The notes beneath the pieces were generated by a model that worked only from the letters and a program-made list of their open reading frames with translations, made no database searches and was not told where the DNA came from. Shown here piece by piece: positions 41,769-51,457 of a stretch of DNA of 64,000 nucleotides; position 1 is the stretch's first letter; the number at the start of each line of letters is the position of its first letter. The stretch is from Sporosarcina sp. Marseille-Q4063. GTDB lineage: Bacteria > Bacillota > Bacilli > Bacillales_A > Planococcaceae. Made by a program: the position numbers and the translations under genes. The stretch covers positions 2,170,001 to 2,234,000 of the forward strand of contig NZ_CP070502.1 in assembly GCF_018309085.1 (NCBI RefSeq), given 5' to 3'.

Positions 41769-43541
41769 TTAATTATTGAATTCTGTTCTTAGTTTTTGTA
41801 TTGGCTCTTCTCCTATAATTAATAAAAGTTGTTCTGCTACGGCTCTTGCTAGCAAAGGTGGCACTGCATTACCAATTTGTTGGTACTGCTTGTCTTTGGT
41901 TCCTTTAAAAATAAAATTATCTTTAAATGACTGTAAACGTGCAGCTTCCCGAATACTTAAAGCTACAGGATTTTCAGGATGTTGCCACATAGACTTTCGG
42001 ACATTAATCACAGTAGGAGAAGGCTCATTATATTTCAGTCGTAAATATACCGTATTCTGTGTGCGTGAGCCATCCGTATAAGATACTTCTTTGAGTTCAT
42101 CTGATAAACTGTGGAAGTTCTTTCCATTACGGTCTTTCAGTTCTTTAAATCGTTTCCTACTTAAAGGCCTACTTGCGGTATTGATATGGTTATAAATAAT
42201 AGGTTTTGACATACCCGTTCTATAATAGGATTGCATTCGCGTTGTACTTTGGGGCTTATAAGTTAGTTTATAATCAGAAACTTCCGTTGTAGGATTTATT
42301 TTTTCCAAATCTCCAATCGCATCAAATACCGTAAAGGGTAGCCGATCCGAATCGACTTTCCGTGGCAACTCTACTGGTTTATCTTTAATATAATTCTCTT
42401 TTATTCCTAAAATCATAAACCGTGACCTGTTCTGCGGAGTATAAAAATCACTTGCCAACATCACATCTGACTTCGTCTGATAGCCTAGATACTTAAAGAA
42501 AACCTCTAAGTATTTTACAATATTATATGACTTCACTTTAACGACGACTTTCAATTTATCGGATGAATCAGTATCAATTTCTGCGTTACCTAAACAAAGA
42601 ATATGTTCATAAACAAGCTCATTTAAATATCGTAAAAGTTGGTTGATATCAACAAAAATCATCAGTATTTGCAAAGACCTTTTATTATCTGTGTTAGCAC
42701 CTGATATAAATAAATCTAAAATATATATCACATCAGACAAGATCTTTTCCAATATATCTTTTTCAATCACACTTGAGGTATCGTATTCTTTTAAACTCTC
42801 AATAATACTTTTAATTTCCTGTTTTTCTTTTATCTTTTCAGCATTATATAACTTTTCACTTTTCAGCCTACGCACAATACTCCGTATTCTAGATATATCC
42901 GATTCCTTCGGCAGTAGCGGTAAATGTACTTCGCCAGTTATCAAAGATTCCATTAGTGATTTTAACTGTATGTTTTCCGTATTGATTAACACTAAAGTAT
43001 CTTCATCCCAAAATCTATTTTCATTTGTAGATGTGATTAATTCCATCAGATGTTCCTCGGAACTATAAGCATAGATTCCATCTGAAGTGCCTTCTGTTAC
43101 AAAGAACTTGTGTGTATCCGAATTCATCGTTTTAACGTTTTCCATTAAAAATGCTATCGGTCTAATTTCATCAATGGCTCTAGCATATTCTTTAACTAGC
43201 TGATTGTTACCCGAAATCAAATAATTCTTTTGTCTATTGGCATTAGAGAAACCTTGGCAAGGTGGCCCTCCAATTACCACCGTTTCATTACGATCAATAC
43301 TTTTTTCATCTATAAATCGCTTGAAATCTATTTTAGTTATATCACTAATATCGCTATTTTCAGGAGTTATGATTATATCTTTTTTATTACCCTGGTTATA
43401 AACATAAGTTTGAACTGCCTCTTTATTATTTTCAACTGCTCCAACTACTTTAAATCTGCCTGTTTGTTCAAATCCATTACTTAATCCACCAGCCCCTGCA
43501 AACAAATCTATTAAATTAATCTTTCTTTCTAAATTACCCAT
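41769..43541 (-). CDS. Long DNA (cytosine-5-)-methyltransferase, module 3
   Basis: 590 aa. Motif I DLFAGAGGLSNGF, motif IV GGPPCQGFSNANR, motif VI ENV, motif VIII TPQNRSRFMILG and motif X QIGNAVPPLL. Between motifs VI and VIII lies an insertion of roughly 220 residues with charged helices (RRLKSEKLYNAEKIKEKQEI), not found in ordinary m5C enzymes. GGGAGAG lies before the chosen ATG, and an ATG five codons earlier with AGGTG is also possible. Divergent from the MORC-like ATPase operon, 200 bp away. Confidence 0.92.
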   Translation of the reverse strand: MGNLERKINLIDLFAGAGGLSNGFEQTGRFKVVGAVENNKEAVQTYVYNQGNKKDIIITPENSDISDITKIDFKRFIDEKSIDRNETVVIGGPPCQGFSNANRQKNYLISGNNQLVKEYARAIDEIRPIAFLMENVKTMNSDTHKFFVTEGTSDGIYAYSSEEHLMELITSTNENRFWDEDTLVLINTENIQLKSLMESLITGEVHLPLLPKESDISRIRSIVRRLKSEKLYNAEKIKEKQEIKSIIESLKEYDTSSVIEKDILEKILSDVIYILDLFISGANTDNKRSLQILMIFVDINQLLRYLNELVYEHILCLGNAEIDTDSSDKLKVVVKVKSYNIVKYLEVFFKYLGYQTKSDVMLASDFYTPQNRSRFMILGIKENYIKDKPVELPRKVDSDRLPFTVFDAIGDLEKINPTTEVSDYKLTYKPQSTTRMQSYYRTGMSKPIIYNHINTASRPLSRKRFKELKDRNGKNFHSLSDELKEVSYTDGSRTQNTVYLRLKYNEPSPTVINVRKSMWQHPENPVALSIREAARLQSFKDNFIFKGTKDKQYQQIGNAVPPLLARAVAEQLLLIIGEEPIQKLRTEFNN

Positions 43542-43744
43542 GATTTTCTCTCCCATGCTAAACACCTATAGATGCAGCATAGCTTAAGTTCACTATTTAT
43601 TCAAGAGAACATCGAACGTATTTTCTATAATGAGGATAATTATTTGTATTTCGATGTAGATAAAATCACCCTCAATTCAATATACTGATTATATGAAACT
43701 AGAACTATGGTAATATTAAGTAAATACTACATTGGAGGTACATC

Positions 43745-45574
43745 ATGCGAGCACATTGGAAATTCCCTTCTGCTGGAGGCGGTAATATTAGTGGATTAAA
43801 TGAGACAGGGATAACACAGTTTAAATCGCTGCCTATTCAATCTGTTACAAAGGAAACATTGCAGGATTCACTGGATGCAAAAGCAACTAAAGATAAACCC
43901 TCTATCGTAAAGTTTTCTGTACTTTCAGTTCCACGGAAAGATATACCAGACATCGAAGGTTTAACAAAAATCTTCAATTTAGGCGAACAATACTGGCACC
44001 ATCACGAGGAAGCAAAAGACTTCTTCGCTAACGGCAAAAAAGTCTTAGAGGATAGTAACATTAGTATTATGGCAATTCAAGATTACAATACTACAGGATT
44101 AAGTAATATCGGTGGTAGTAAAAGCGGTTCCAATAGCGGTGGTTGGGTTGCATTAGTACGCTCGACTGGAATTACCGAAAAAGGACCAGATGCGAGCGGT
44201 TCCTTCGGGATAGGTAAACACGCACCATTTGCAGCATCACAATTACAAACTGTGATTTACGGAACAATGAACGAAGAAGATGAGATTGGTTTTCAAGGGG
44301 TATCAAAAATTGCTTCATTCAGAGACTTCGATGGAGAAATTACACAAGGCACCGGCTATTTTGGTTATACAGAAACAAGAGACTTTATACCAATTACAAA
44401 TAGCCAATTTGTCCCAGAGCCCTTTAAACGTTCAGAGCGGGGTACAGATAAATTCATCATCGGTCTTGTTGAAGAAAAAGACTGGAGTATTGAAGTACTA
44501 ACAGAGGCCGTATCAAGCTTTATGCTAGCCATTTTAGATGAAAAATTAGAAGTCCACATAGATGATTTCATTTTAACAAAAGATACATTGGCCGAAGCCA
44601 TTAAAAAAATTGAAAAACATGACCCAAATAATCTATCTATTGAATTTTACCAAGCACTTACATCATCAAAATCCAGAAAAATTGAAGGGACTTTTAAAAC
44701 AGATGACGATAAAGACGAAATTATTGAATTAAGGCTACTTGCATCCAAGGGTTTTAAAAAAAGAGTTGTACTTTATCGTGGAACAGGAATGAAAATTTAT
44801 GATCGCGGTCATTTTAGAACGCCTATCGAATTTGCAGGGGTTTTAACAGTAAAAGGTGAGCGCTTAAATGCTGTTCTACGTAAAATGGAACCCCCAACAC
44901 ATGATAAATGGGACCCAAACTTATTTAAAGAAAACACACGTTACGCTAAACGCCTGCATAAAGAGATTAATGCATGGCTAAATGAACAAACACGTAACTT
45001 AATTGACGTTTCTGATATTGAAAGCGTGGAATTAAAAGGGTTAGAAAAACTACTACCCGATGTAACCAAAAAAGAAAGCTCAATCGTTGAATTAGAACAA
45101 AAACAAATCAAACTTAAAACGGGGAAAATTAAACGACATAAACAGAGAAAAGTTGCTCCACGTAAAAAGGGTTTAGATGGTGGCAATGACGAGGATGGCA
45201 TTGCATCACCTAATAATAAACCTTCTGGCACTGAAACGACGGGCGGGGGTACAGACAACAAACAGATACCAAACATACCAAAGGCACGTATCTCACGCGC
45301 CAGAGCTTTCTGTACAGATAGTGTTAATGGTAAATATACAATTCGTTTTTGGCCATCATCTGACGGTACACGCACTTTTTCTATAAAGAGTGTTGGTGAA
45401 AATAATAATCGTAACGATATCGATATTATGAATGCCAAGTTTAGCACAGGTGAATCTATTTCCTTAAAAGACAATTTAATAGGTCCTATCAATTTCACTT
45501 CTAAAGCAATGCTTGATGTTCACATTCAATTAAAAACACAAAATAAATTAGCCTTAGAGGTGCAAGCAAATTGA
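43745..45574 (+). CDS. MORC-like GHKL ATPase
   Basis: 609 aa. The Bergerat ATP-binding fold is recognisable: IMAIQDYNTTGL (N2/D box), WVALVRSTGITEK, then GSFGIGKHAPFAAS (glycine loop of the lid) near residues 152-165, and a transducer-like region ending KRVVLYRGTGMKIYDRG. A lysine-rich linker (KLKTGKIKRHKQRKVAPRKK) and glycine-rich spacer precede a C-terminal beta domain. Prokaryotic MORC/MutL-like ATPases are known neighbours of restriction-modification genes. GGAGGT before ATG. First gene of a three-gene operon. Confidence 0.87.
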   Translation: MRAHWKFPSAGGGNISGLNETGITQFKSLPIQSVTKETLQDSLDAKATKDKPSIVKFSVLSVPRKDIPDIEGLTKIFNLGEQYWHHHEEAKDFFANGKKVLEDSNISIMAIQDYNTTGLSNIGGSKSGSNSGGWVALVRSTGITEKGPDASGSFGIGKHAPFAASQLQTVIYGTMNEEDEIGFQGVSKIASFRDFDGEITQGTGYFGYTETRDFIPITNSQFVPEPFKRSERGTDKFIIGLVEEKDWSIEVLTEAVSSFMLAILDEKLEVHIDDFILTKDTLAEAIKKIEKHDPNNLSIEFYQALTSSKSRKIEGTFKTDDDKDEIIELRLLASKGFKKRVVLYRGTGMKIYDRGHFRTPIEFAGVLTVKGERLNAVLRKMEPPTHDKWDPNLFKENTRYAKRLHKEINAWLNEQTRNLIDVSDIESVELKGLEKLLPDVTKKESSIVELEQKQIKLKTGKIKRHKQRKVAPRKKGLDGGNDEDGIASPNNKPSGTETTGGGTDNKQIPNIPKARISRARAFCTDSVNGKYTIRFWPSSDGTRTFSIKSVGENNNRNDIDIMNAKFSTGESISLKDNLIGPINFTSKAMLDVHIQLKTQNKLALEVQAN

Positions 45575-46461
45575 AAATACGTCCTAGGCGCTATCCTTAT
45601 CCTGTTATTACACCTTTTGAGATAACAAATGAAAAATATGATTTTTCGTGCAAGCTAACAATGGAAGAAAATATAGAGTTAAGTATTCTGCATTTGAATG
45701 TGGATTTTCAAATAAAAAATGCCGTGTTAAAAAAACTTGTTCAAGAGAAAAAGGCTATATTTGCTTTACATTTGGAATGCCCTTCCACAATGAAACGCTT
45801 ATTATTCAAAACGAACAATCCGCAGGACTCATTCGAGGTAGCCATCGCGGACCTAAATAAAACAGTTGACATTAATTTTTTCATTCTAGCTGATGTTGCT
45901 ATTCAAGATTATACAAATACAGAAATCGACCCTTATTCTGAAGGTTTTACGTTCGAGTTAGTGAAAGGCGACTTACTGGCGATTGGGCCTCCGGAAACGC
46001 TAGAACTAGAGAAAGAACCCATTGTTGAAATGAATTCGATTTTCGAACTTATACCGACACATGATAAAAATGCCAAGCCTTTAATGATTGATTTATCTTC
46101 AGATAAAATACGAATACATCTACCAAAAGAAAGTTTTGAAATGATGTCTTATATACATGCAGCCACAATTTCAAGGGCTGATACTATTTTAGCTGCAATT
46201 TATTACACGCCAGCTATGGTAGAGGCACTCTATCAAATTAGAGATGCCTACACTTCTGAAGATGATATGCGAGTAGAAGATATTCGAGATACGGCATGGT
46301 TTAAATCAATTCGAGCTAGGTTACACCATATCAATATCGATATTGAACATTTACCTAGCGATAACATTATTGGGATTGCACACGAAATGTTAGATGATCC
46401 GAATCAAAAGGCAATGGCATATATTAAAGAGGAGCTTATCGGAGGTGACTATGAAGAATGA
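45571..46461 (+). CDS. Unrecognised protein of the MORC-like operon
   Basis: 296 aa, acidic. The first ~150 residues look beta-rich (PRRYPYPVITPFEITNEKYD then AIFALHLECPSTMKRLLF). The C-terminal half is helical, with ISRADTILAAIYYTPAMVEA and a DDxxRVEDIRDTAWFKSIRA segment. No membrane segment or catalytic motif. The TTG start overlaps the ATPase stop (ATTGA) and the end overlaps the next ATG, so all three proteins are made together and probably form a complex. Confidence 0.8.
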   Translation: MKIRPRRYPYPVITPFEITNEKYDFSCKLTMEENIELSILHLNVDFQIKNAVLKKLVQEKKAIFALHLECPSTMKRLLFKTNNPQDSFEVAIADLNKTVDINFFILADVAIQDYTNTEIDPYSEGFTFELVKGDLLAIGPPETLELEKEPIVEMNSIFELIPTHDKNAKPLMIDLSSDKIRIHLPKESFEMMSYIHAATISRADTILAAIYYTPAMVEALYQIRDAYTSEDDMRVEDIRDTAWFKSIRARLHHINIDIEHLPSDNIIGIAHEMLDDPNQKAMAYIKEELIGGDYEE

Positions 46462-47222
46462 AATTATTAGAAGAGGCTACACTGCAACAATTAAAAGCAG
46501 AACTTGAAAATAATATAACATTATATCAACATGAACAACCTTTTATGGTTAAGCGTTTAAGTATAATAGAATACGAGAACCTATCAAGTAAACTTAATTT
46601 AACGCCTGATTCACCTTCAAAATACGATGCGGAAAACATACAAATTTTTCACGAGAAATTTAGAGACATTCCAATAGAATTAGCATCAGAAGAAAGTTTC
46701 TGGTCCTACTTTTCCCATGTTGAATTTTGGGAGTATATGCAAATACGCTGGCCTTTAAAAAACGATACAGATACATCTTCAATTCGTAATCGTTACTTTT
46801 TCGGAAAAGATCGGCCGCTATTTCGTCATGGTATAGCTCGCCTTTGGTGGTACGGCCATCTCACATACAATCCAGTACTGGATGATCCTTACCATTACAC
46901 AAAAGTAGCGTTCAAAGACCAGGATCGAGCAAGATTATTAATTGAAACAGTTAATATATCGCGTAATAGAGTCGCCCTTTTCGCTACTTTAGATGTACTT
47001 CTCACACTAGATAATTGGACAGTCGAAGGAAAAATAGAAATAATCATGGGAGAGCGCGAAAATGTGATTCGCCCACTTATGCAATTTATCAACTCTGTCG
47101 GTGGCGTCATGATTTGGGATTTACTCTCACCCGAAGAGGCTGAGGAAAAGATTATGTCGTTTATTCATCAATTAATACAAGATAATATTATCGTATTTAA
47201 AAAATCACAAGTGCTAATATAA
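46458..47222 (+). CDS. DUF6339-like protein of the MORC-like operon
   Basis: 254 aa. The central part, FWSYFSHVEFWEYMQIRWPL, then IRNRYFFGKDRPLFRHGIAR and LWWYGHLTYN, is rich in aromatic and arginine residues. It fits my memory of DUF6339, a family seen near restriction genes. No known catalytic motif. The ATG overlaps the preceding stop (ATGA), with GGAGGTG 10 nt upstream. The family assignment is tentative. Confidence 0.75.
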   Translation: MKLLEEATLQQLKAELENNITLYQHEQPFMVKRLSIIEYENLSSKLNLTPDSPSKYDAENIQIFHEKFRDIPIELASEESFWSYFSHVEFWEYMQIRWPLKNDTDTSSIRNRYFFGKDRPLFRHGIARLWWYGHLTYNPVLDDPYHYTKVAFKDQDRARLLIETVNISRNRVALFATLDVLLTLDNWTVEGKIEIIMGERENVIRPLMQFINSVGGVMIWDLLSPEEAEEKIMSFIHQLIQDNIIVFKKSQVLI

Positions 47223-47337
47223 TAGCTCTTGTGATTTTCTGGGTTTGTGCAGTCAAATAGTTTTCACGAACACGCAATCAATAAAACCAGCTTCCACTCA
47301 ATATTATCGGGATTTTTCTTGTATATTTTATCGTCGC

Positions 47338-49086
47338 TCAGATATCAAACCAAATATGGGCTGCAAGTTTTTTCAAAGCTTGCCCTCTCCTTTCTATTTC
47401 ATTTTTATTCCATCCCGCATTTACTGGATGATAATTATAGGCCATAATAGCTTTATCTAATTTTGTATTTTTTGTACCAGTATCTATGTCATTTACAATC
47501 GATTTACTTAAATAAGTTTGATTCGAGTAAACTTGCTTCTTGTTAGCGAATTCTTTGTTCTTTAAAGAACTATTTCCGGATCTGCTAATTAAAGTTAAAT
47601 TACCGATTCTAGAAGTAAGTACATTATAATCCTCATCAGTTTCTTTAATATGTGACCATCCTACAGATTTTTCTTCTGGCATGATGTGCTCAATGGTAAA
47701 TGATGAGTGATCAATTCCATCAAGAGCCATCCCCATTTTTTCTAGTATATATTTTATTTTTTTCCGATCAGACTTTTTCATTTTATAATCTGATAAAGCC
47801 GCTAATGCAAGATCTTTTTTATCTATTATCATAGTCCTTAGATCTTGGATGGCACTGTCCACAATTCCTTCATCGTTATTAACTTTTCTAAGTTTCCTTG
47901 AGATTCTATAAAGGTTTTTTTCTAACTCATTAAATCTGGAGTTTGTAATTATGTATGAAAAAATCAGGGACTCCATTAATTCATAAATTAAAGTCTGTTT
48001 TTCAGTTTTTAAATCTTTAGAAGCTAATACAATCACCAAAGTTTGTTTAACTCCCAATTTAATACAATTATCAATGGACTTTTCAAAGTTGCCGGACAAA
48101 ACCTTAGTATATAAACTAGCTTCATTAATTATTTCATTAATAAATGTCAAAATCCCATTATTTGTTTTTAGGTTGAATCCTAAAATATTATCTGGATCAT
48201 CGAGTTCCAGTTTTGTTTGTTTTTCAATCCATTCAAATAGCCTTGACTTTTGAACTAAATAACCTTTCGACATGATATAGTGTTTCAGAAATGTCGAAGT
48301 TGCAACAATGGACTTCCCTTTATCTGTGGTCAATTTTGAAATAAAATCATCCCATTTTTTTGCTACTAAAGAATAACTTTCATCAGTCAAATTACGTAAC
48401 AGCATGTTTTTTAATAAATCCTCTGGTTGAAGCTTGGCTCCTCTGTCATTTAACGTCTCAAAAATCCTGAATGCTATATTTAAATCAGTGGTAACCATAG
48501 ATACAATATGAACACGTCTTGCCAAGTATAAAATAAAGGCTTTTAATTCGTCCATAGACATATCACTTAACTCTTCCTCAATTACTTCTTTTGCAGTGAG
48601 CATATTTTTCTGGGATGTTGAAGTAATATTACTGCTATCTTCCTTATTATTAATAAGCTTCGTAAAAAAATGATCATCTTTATCGTGATGTTTTAACCTA
48701 TTCATCGTAATTATGGAACCATCATGCTCAGATTGTGTATCCTTATATAGGTATGGTAAATAAAGATTTGCATGCGAAGTCTCACCGGCCTCTTGAAATC
48801 TTTTTACAGCAACCGCAAACATCAATGTAAGAGTTGTTATCCTTTGTTGCCCATCAACAACAACTTTATTTTCGGCACCAGTAGAAAAAACCATGCTGCC
48901 GATAAAATAATCTTGAGTCAAATCTTCCCCTATACTTTCTTTAATATCATCAATCAAATCTTTTATATTTTCTTTTGACCAAACAAAGTTTCTTTGAAGT
49001 AAGGGTATTTCGTAAAAGTCTTGCCCATTTAATAATCTTTCAATATTAACCAAACCATCTGAATAAAATTGTTTTGAACTACTCAT
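47338..49086 (-). CDS. GmrSD-like DUF262/DUF1524 restriction protein
   Basis: 582 aa. The N-terminal DUF262 domain carries QRNFVWSKENIKDLIDDI and the ParB/DGQQR motif VVVDGQQRITTL near residues 77-88. The C-terminal DUF1524 HNH domain is seen as FTIEHIMPEEKS and RIGNLTLISRSGNSSLKNKE. Single-chain proteins of this type cut foreign, often modified, phage DNA in an NTP-dependent way (GmrSD, type IV). GGGGGA precedes ATG. It converges with the MORC-like operon, with about 115 bp between them. Confidence 0.92.
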   Translation of the reverse strand: MSSSKQFYSDGLVNIERLLNGQDFYEIPLLQRNFVWSKENIKDLIDDIKESIGEDLTQDYFIGSMVFSTGAENKVVVDGQQRITTLTLMFAVAVKRFQEAGETSHANLYLPYLYKDTQSEHDGSIITMNRLKHHDKDDHFFTKLINNKEDSSNITSTSQKNMLTAKEVIEEELSDMSMDELKAFILYLARRVHIVSMVTTDLNIAFRIFETLNDRGAKLQPEDLLKNMLLRNLTDESYSLVAKKWDDFISKLTTDKGKSIVATSTFLKHYIMSKGYLVQKSRLFEWIEKQTKLELDDPDNILGFNLKTNNGILTFINEIINEASLYTKVLSGNFEKSIDNCIKLGVKQTLVIVLASKDLKTEKQTLIYELMESLIFSYIITNSRFNELEKNLYRISRKLRKVNNDEGIVDSAIQDLRTMIIDKKDLALAALSDYKMKKSDRKKIKYILEKMGMALDGIDHSSFTIEHIMPEEKSVGWSHIKETDEDYNVLTSRIGNLTLISRSGNSSLKNKEFANKKQVYSNQTYLSKSIVNDIDTGTKNTKLDKAIMAYNYHPVNAGWNKNEIERRGQALKKLAAHIWFDI

Positions 49087-49300
49087 AATTGAAATTCCCC
49101 CTATTAATACTACCCATCTTAATAACTATATCATTATAATACTTAACTTCATTGCATTACTGCAATAAGATCATAATTATCTATGTGGAGAAGACGCTTG
49201 AACCTCACCATATATTATTCTAATTTAGTATAGTAAATATTTTTCACATGGATCGAAAGTCTCCGTATAGTTTTACTGAAACCTTGCGGCATAAGCTTAA

Positions 49301-49447
49301 TTATAAAATTATATCCCATTGCATCCCATCAAGTAATTCCAATTCCGGCACGGTTCGGATACTTTCACTACCGCAACTTTGACAATTAGCGATTTCATCT
49401 CCATGCATCGCATCACATTCATTGCAAACATAAAGTAATTTGTCCAT
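49301..49447 (-). CDS. 48-residue zinc-ribbon protein
   Basis: MDKLLYVCNECDAMHGDEIA then NCQSCGSESIRTVPELELLD and GMQWDIIL. Two CxxC pairs (CNEC, CQSC) form a zinc ribbon. AGAAGGAG lies 8 nt before ATG. Its last codons are followed by the stretch leading to the GmrSD gene, but the gap to it is over 200 bp. It may bind nucleic acid or another protein; unknown. Confidence 0.8.
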   Translation of the reverse strand: MDKLLYVCNECDAMHGDEIANCQSCGSESIRTVPELELLDGMQWDIIL

Positions 49448-49486
49448 TTGAATTTCTCCTTCTGCTATTCTTTTATATTAACTATA

Positions 49487-50299
49487 TCAAAATTTGGAAT
49501 TATCCGCCAAACAATTAAGCATTATTAATACAGTTGAAACACTATAGTCAATAAAAGCATCGCTAAATAATGTTTTTTCAATTAATTCCCGCAAGATGCC
49601 GTCATAATATCCGAACAGGTTTCGGATGTTTTTCTTTTTTGTAGATTGGAATGCGATAGTGATTGCTTGTAGTGACAGGGCTTCGAATAGTTCTTTTTTG
49701 TCCTGGTGAATGCTGAATTTTAATAAGCGGCAAGTCTGTCCACGGTAAATACCGTAAAGTCTGTTGATCTGCTGTTGGTTCTCTTCTCCTGTATAAGAAT
49801 TAAGAAGACCTTTGAATCTTTGGTAATGCGTGACGGTCACTTGCTTATACGTATTATGACTATAAAGAACTTTTTTGCTTTTAAGATTAATAGCTTCATT
49901 TTCAGATTTGGGGTGTTCCTTCGTTGGGGCTGTAGGGCTGGTCGGCTCCTGTCGAGGTGACAATTCCGATATGACATTTGGAGGTAAAAAAACATACAAG
50001 TTCGCGCCGTAGCCCCCACTTACTTCCCTAGTGAATGACTTTCTTTCAATAATATTCAACTCTTCTAATTTGCGAATTGAACGTTGAATTGTTCTTGTTG
50101 CTTTTTTGATTGCCTTTGAAAGGGTGTCCAACTTCAAATGAGCGACACCGGGATATTTTACGGCATAGCGGCTTAACATTTCGATAACACTTCGATCTGT
50201 TTTATTTAATTCGAAATTACATCTAAATAAATGCGAGGATACGGCCTCGTTTAATTCGCGTTTGTTGGAAAATGGTTGATGATTCTTTAGATAGTCCAT
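49487..50299 (-). CDS. Winged-helix/HTH DNA-binding protein, intact copy
   Basis: 270 aa. The N-terminal 100 residues carry a helix-turn-helix: VIEMLSRYAVKYPGVAHLKL then TLSKAIKKATRTIQRSIRKL and NIIERKSF, as in replication-initiator-like and plasmid or prophage HTH proteins. The middle is a proline-rich linker (EPTSPTAPTKEHPKSE), and the C-terminal part is helical. AGGGGG lies 10 nt before ATG. A decayed copy lies at 40605-41215 in the same direction. Its role is unknown; the pair brackets two defence modules. Confidence 0.82.
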   Translation of the reverse strand: MDYLKNHQPFSNKRELNEAVSSHLFRCNFELNKTDRSVIEMLSRYAVKYPGVAHLKLDTLSKAIKKATRTIQRSIRKLEELNIIERKSFTREVSGGYGANLYVFLPPNVISELSPRQEPTSPTAPTKEHPKSENEAINLKSKKVLYSHNTYKQVTVTHYQRFKGLLNSYTGEENQQQINRLYGIYRGQTCRLLKFSIHQDKKELFEALSLQAITIAFQSTKKKNIRNLFGYYDGILRELIEKTLFSDAFIDYSVSTVLIMLNCLADNSKF

Positions 50300-50390
50300 A
50301 ACACGATCCCCCTGTTCGAATGATATTTTCATTTGATATATAGAGGGCGTTCTCGATAAAGGATACTTTTGAGAAAATAAAATATTATTA

Positions 50391-50454
50391 TTGTTGCAAA
50401 TGCAATAAAATTGAACTAGATTTAAGCTATGCCGTTTTATTGCATTTGCAACAA
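50391..50454. promoter_or_regulatory. 20-bp perfect inverted repeat upstream of MarR-paiAB
   Basis: TTGTTGCAAATGCAATAAAA and its exact complement TTTTATTGCATTTGCAACAA are separated by 24 bp. Each arm contains TTGCA-N2-TGCAA, a MarR-type half-site pair, so this is probably a double operator for the MarR gene that starts 24 bp downstream. The arms could also form an RNA hairpin. Confidence 0.75.
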
Positions 50455-50477
50455 AACTATTTGATAAGGAGTTAATT

Positions 50478-50930
50478 ATGAAGGAAATTCTTCGTGAAAT
50501 TGGAATGATAGCAAGGGCATTGGATTCTATAAGTAATATAGAATTTAAAGAACTCGACCTTACTAAAGGGCAGTATTTGTACCTTGTGCGAATATGTGAA
50601 AATCCAGGAATCATTCAAGAAAAGTTGGCTGAGATGATAAAAGTAGATCGAACAACAGCTTCTCGTGCTATTAGAAAACTTGAAATTAATGGCTTTGTTG
50701 AGAAGACAGATGATGAACATAACAAAAAGATTAAAAAACTATATCCAACAGAGAAAGGGGAAAATGTTTATCCGTTTATAAAGAGAGAAAATGATTATTC
50801 CAATCTCGTTGCATTAGAAGGATTTTCTGAAAGTGAAGTAGAAACCCTTTCACACCTTCTTGAAAGAGTAAGAATGAATACAGAAAAAGATTGGGAGTTT
50901 GTGAAAAAAGGAAACAAGAGGAATTATTGA
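50478..50930 (+). CDS. MarR family transcriptional regulator
   Basis: 150 aa with the winged-helix of MarR: ENPGIIQEKLAEMIKVDRTT as helix-turn-helix, ASRAIRKLEINGFVEK the recognition helix and the wing DDEHNKKIKKLYPTEKGE. AAGGAG 8 nt from ATG. It is followed at 23 bp by paiA and then paiB, so it likely regulates this operon and itself. Confidence 0.93.
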   Translation: MKEILREIGMIARALDSISNIEFKELDLTKGQYLYLVRICENPGIIQEKLAEMIKVDRTTASRAIRKLEINGFVEKTDDEHNKKIKKLYPTEKGENVYPFIKRENDYSNLVALEGFSESEVETLSHLLERVRMNTEKDWEFVKKGNKRNY

Positions 50931-50953
50931 TCATATAAAGGAGCGTTATATAA

Positions 50954-51445
<492 letters not shown>

Positions 51446-51457
51446 AGGAGGATTATT

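Noticed and set aside
44941..45498. 185-codon frame opposite the MORC-like ATPase gene
   Set aside because: Antisense shadow of a conserved gene; no site and no domain.
30959..50299. Island read as a prophage
   Set aside because: No integrase, capsid, terminase or lysis gene is present; all recognised genes are restriction-type or accessory.
49487..50614. Longer start of the HTH gene (105 more codons)
   Set aside because: The extension runs through the 20-bp inverted repeat and into the divergent MarR gene; the ATG at 50299 has AGGGGG at good spacing.
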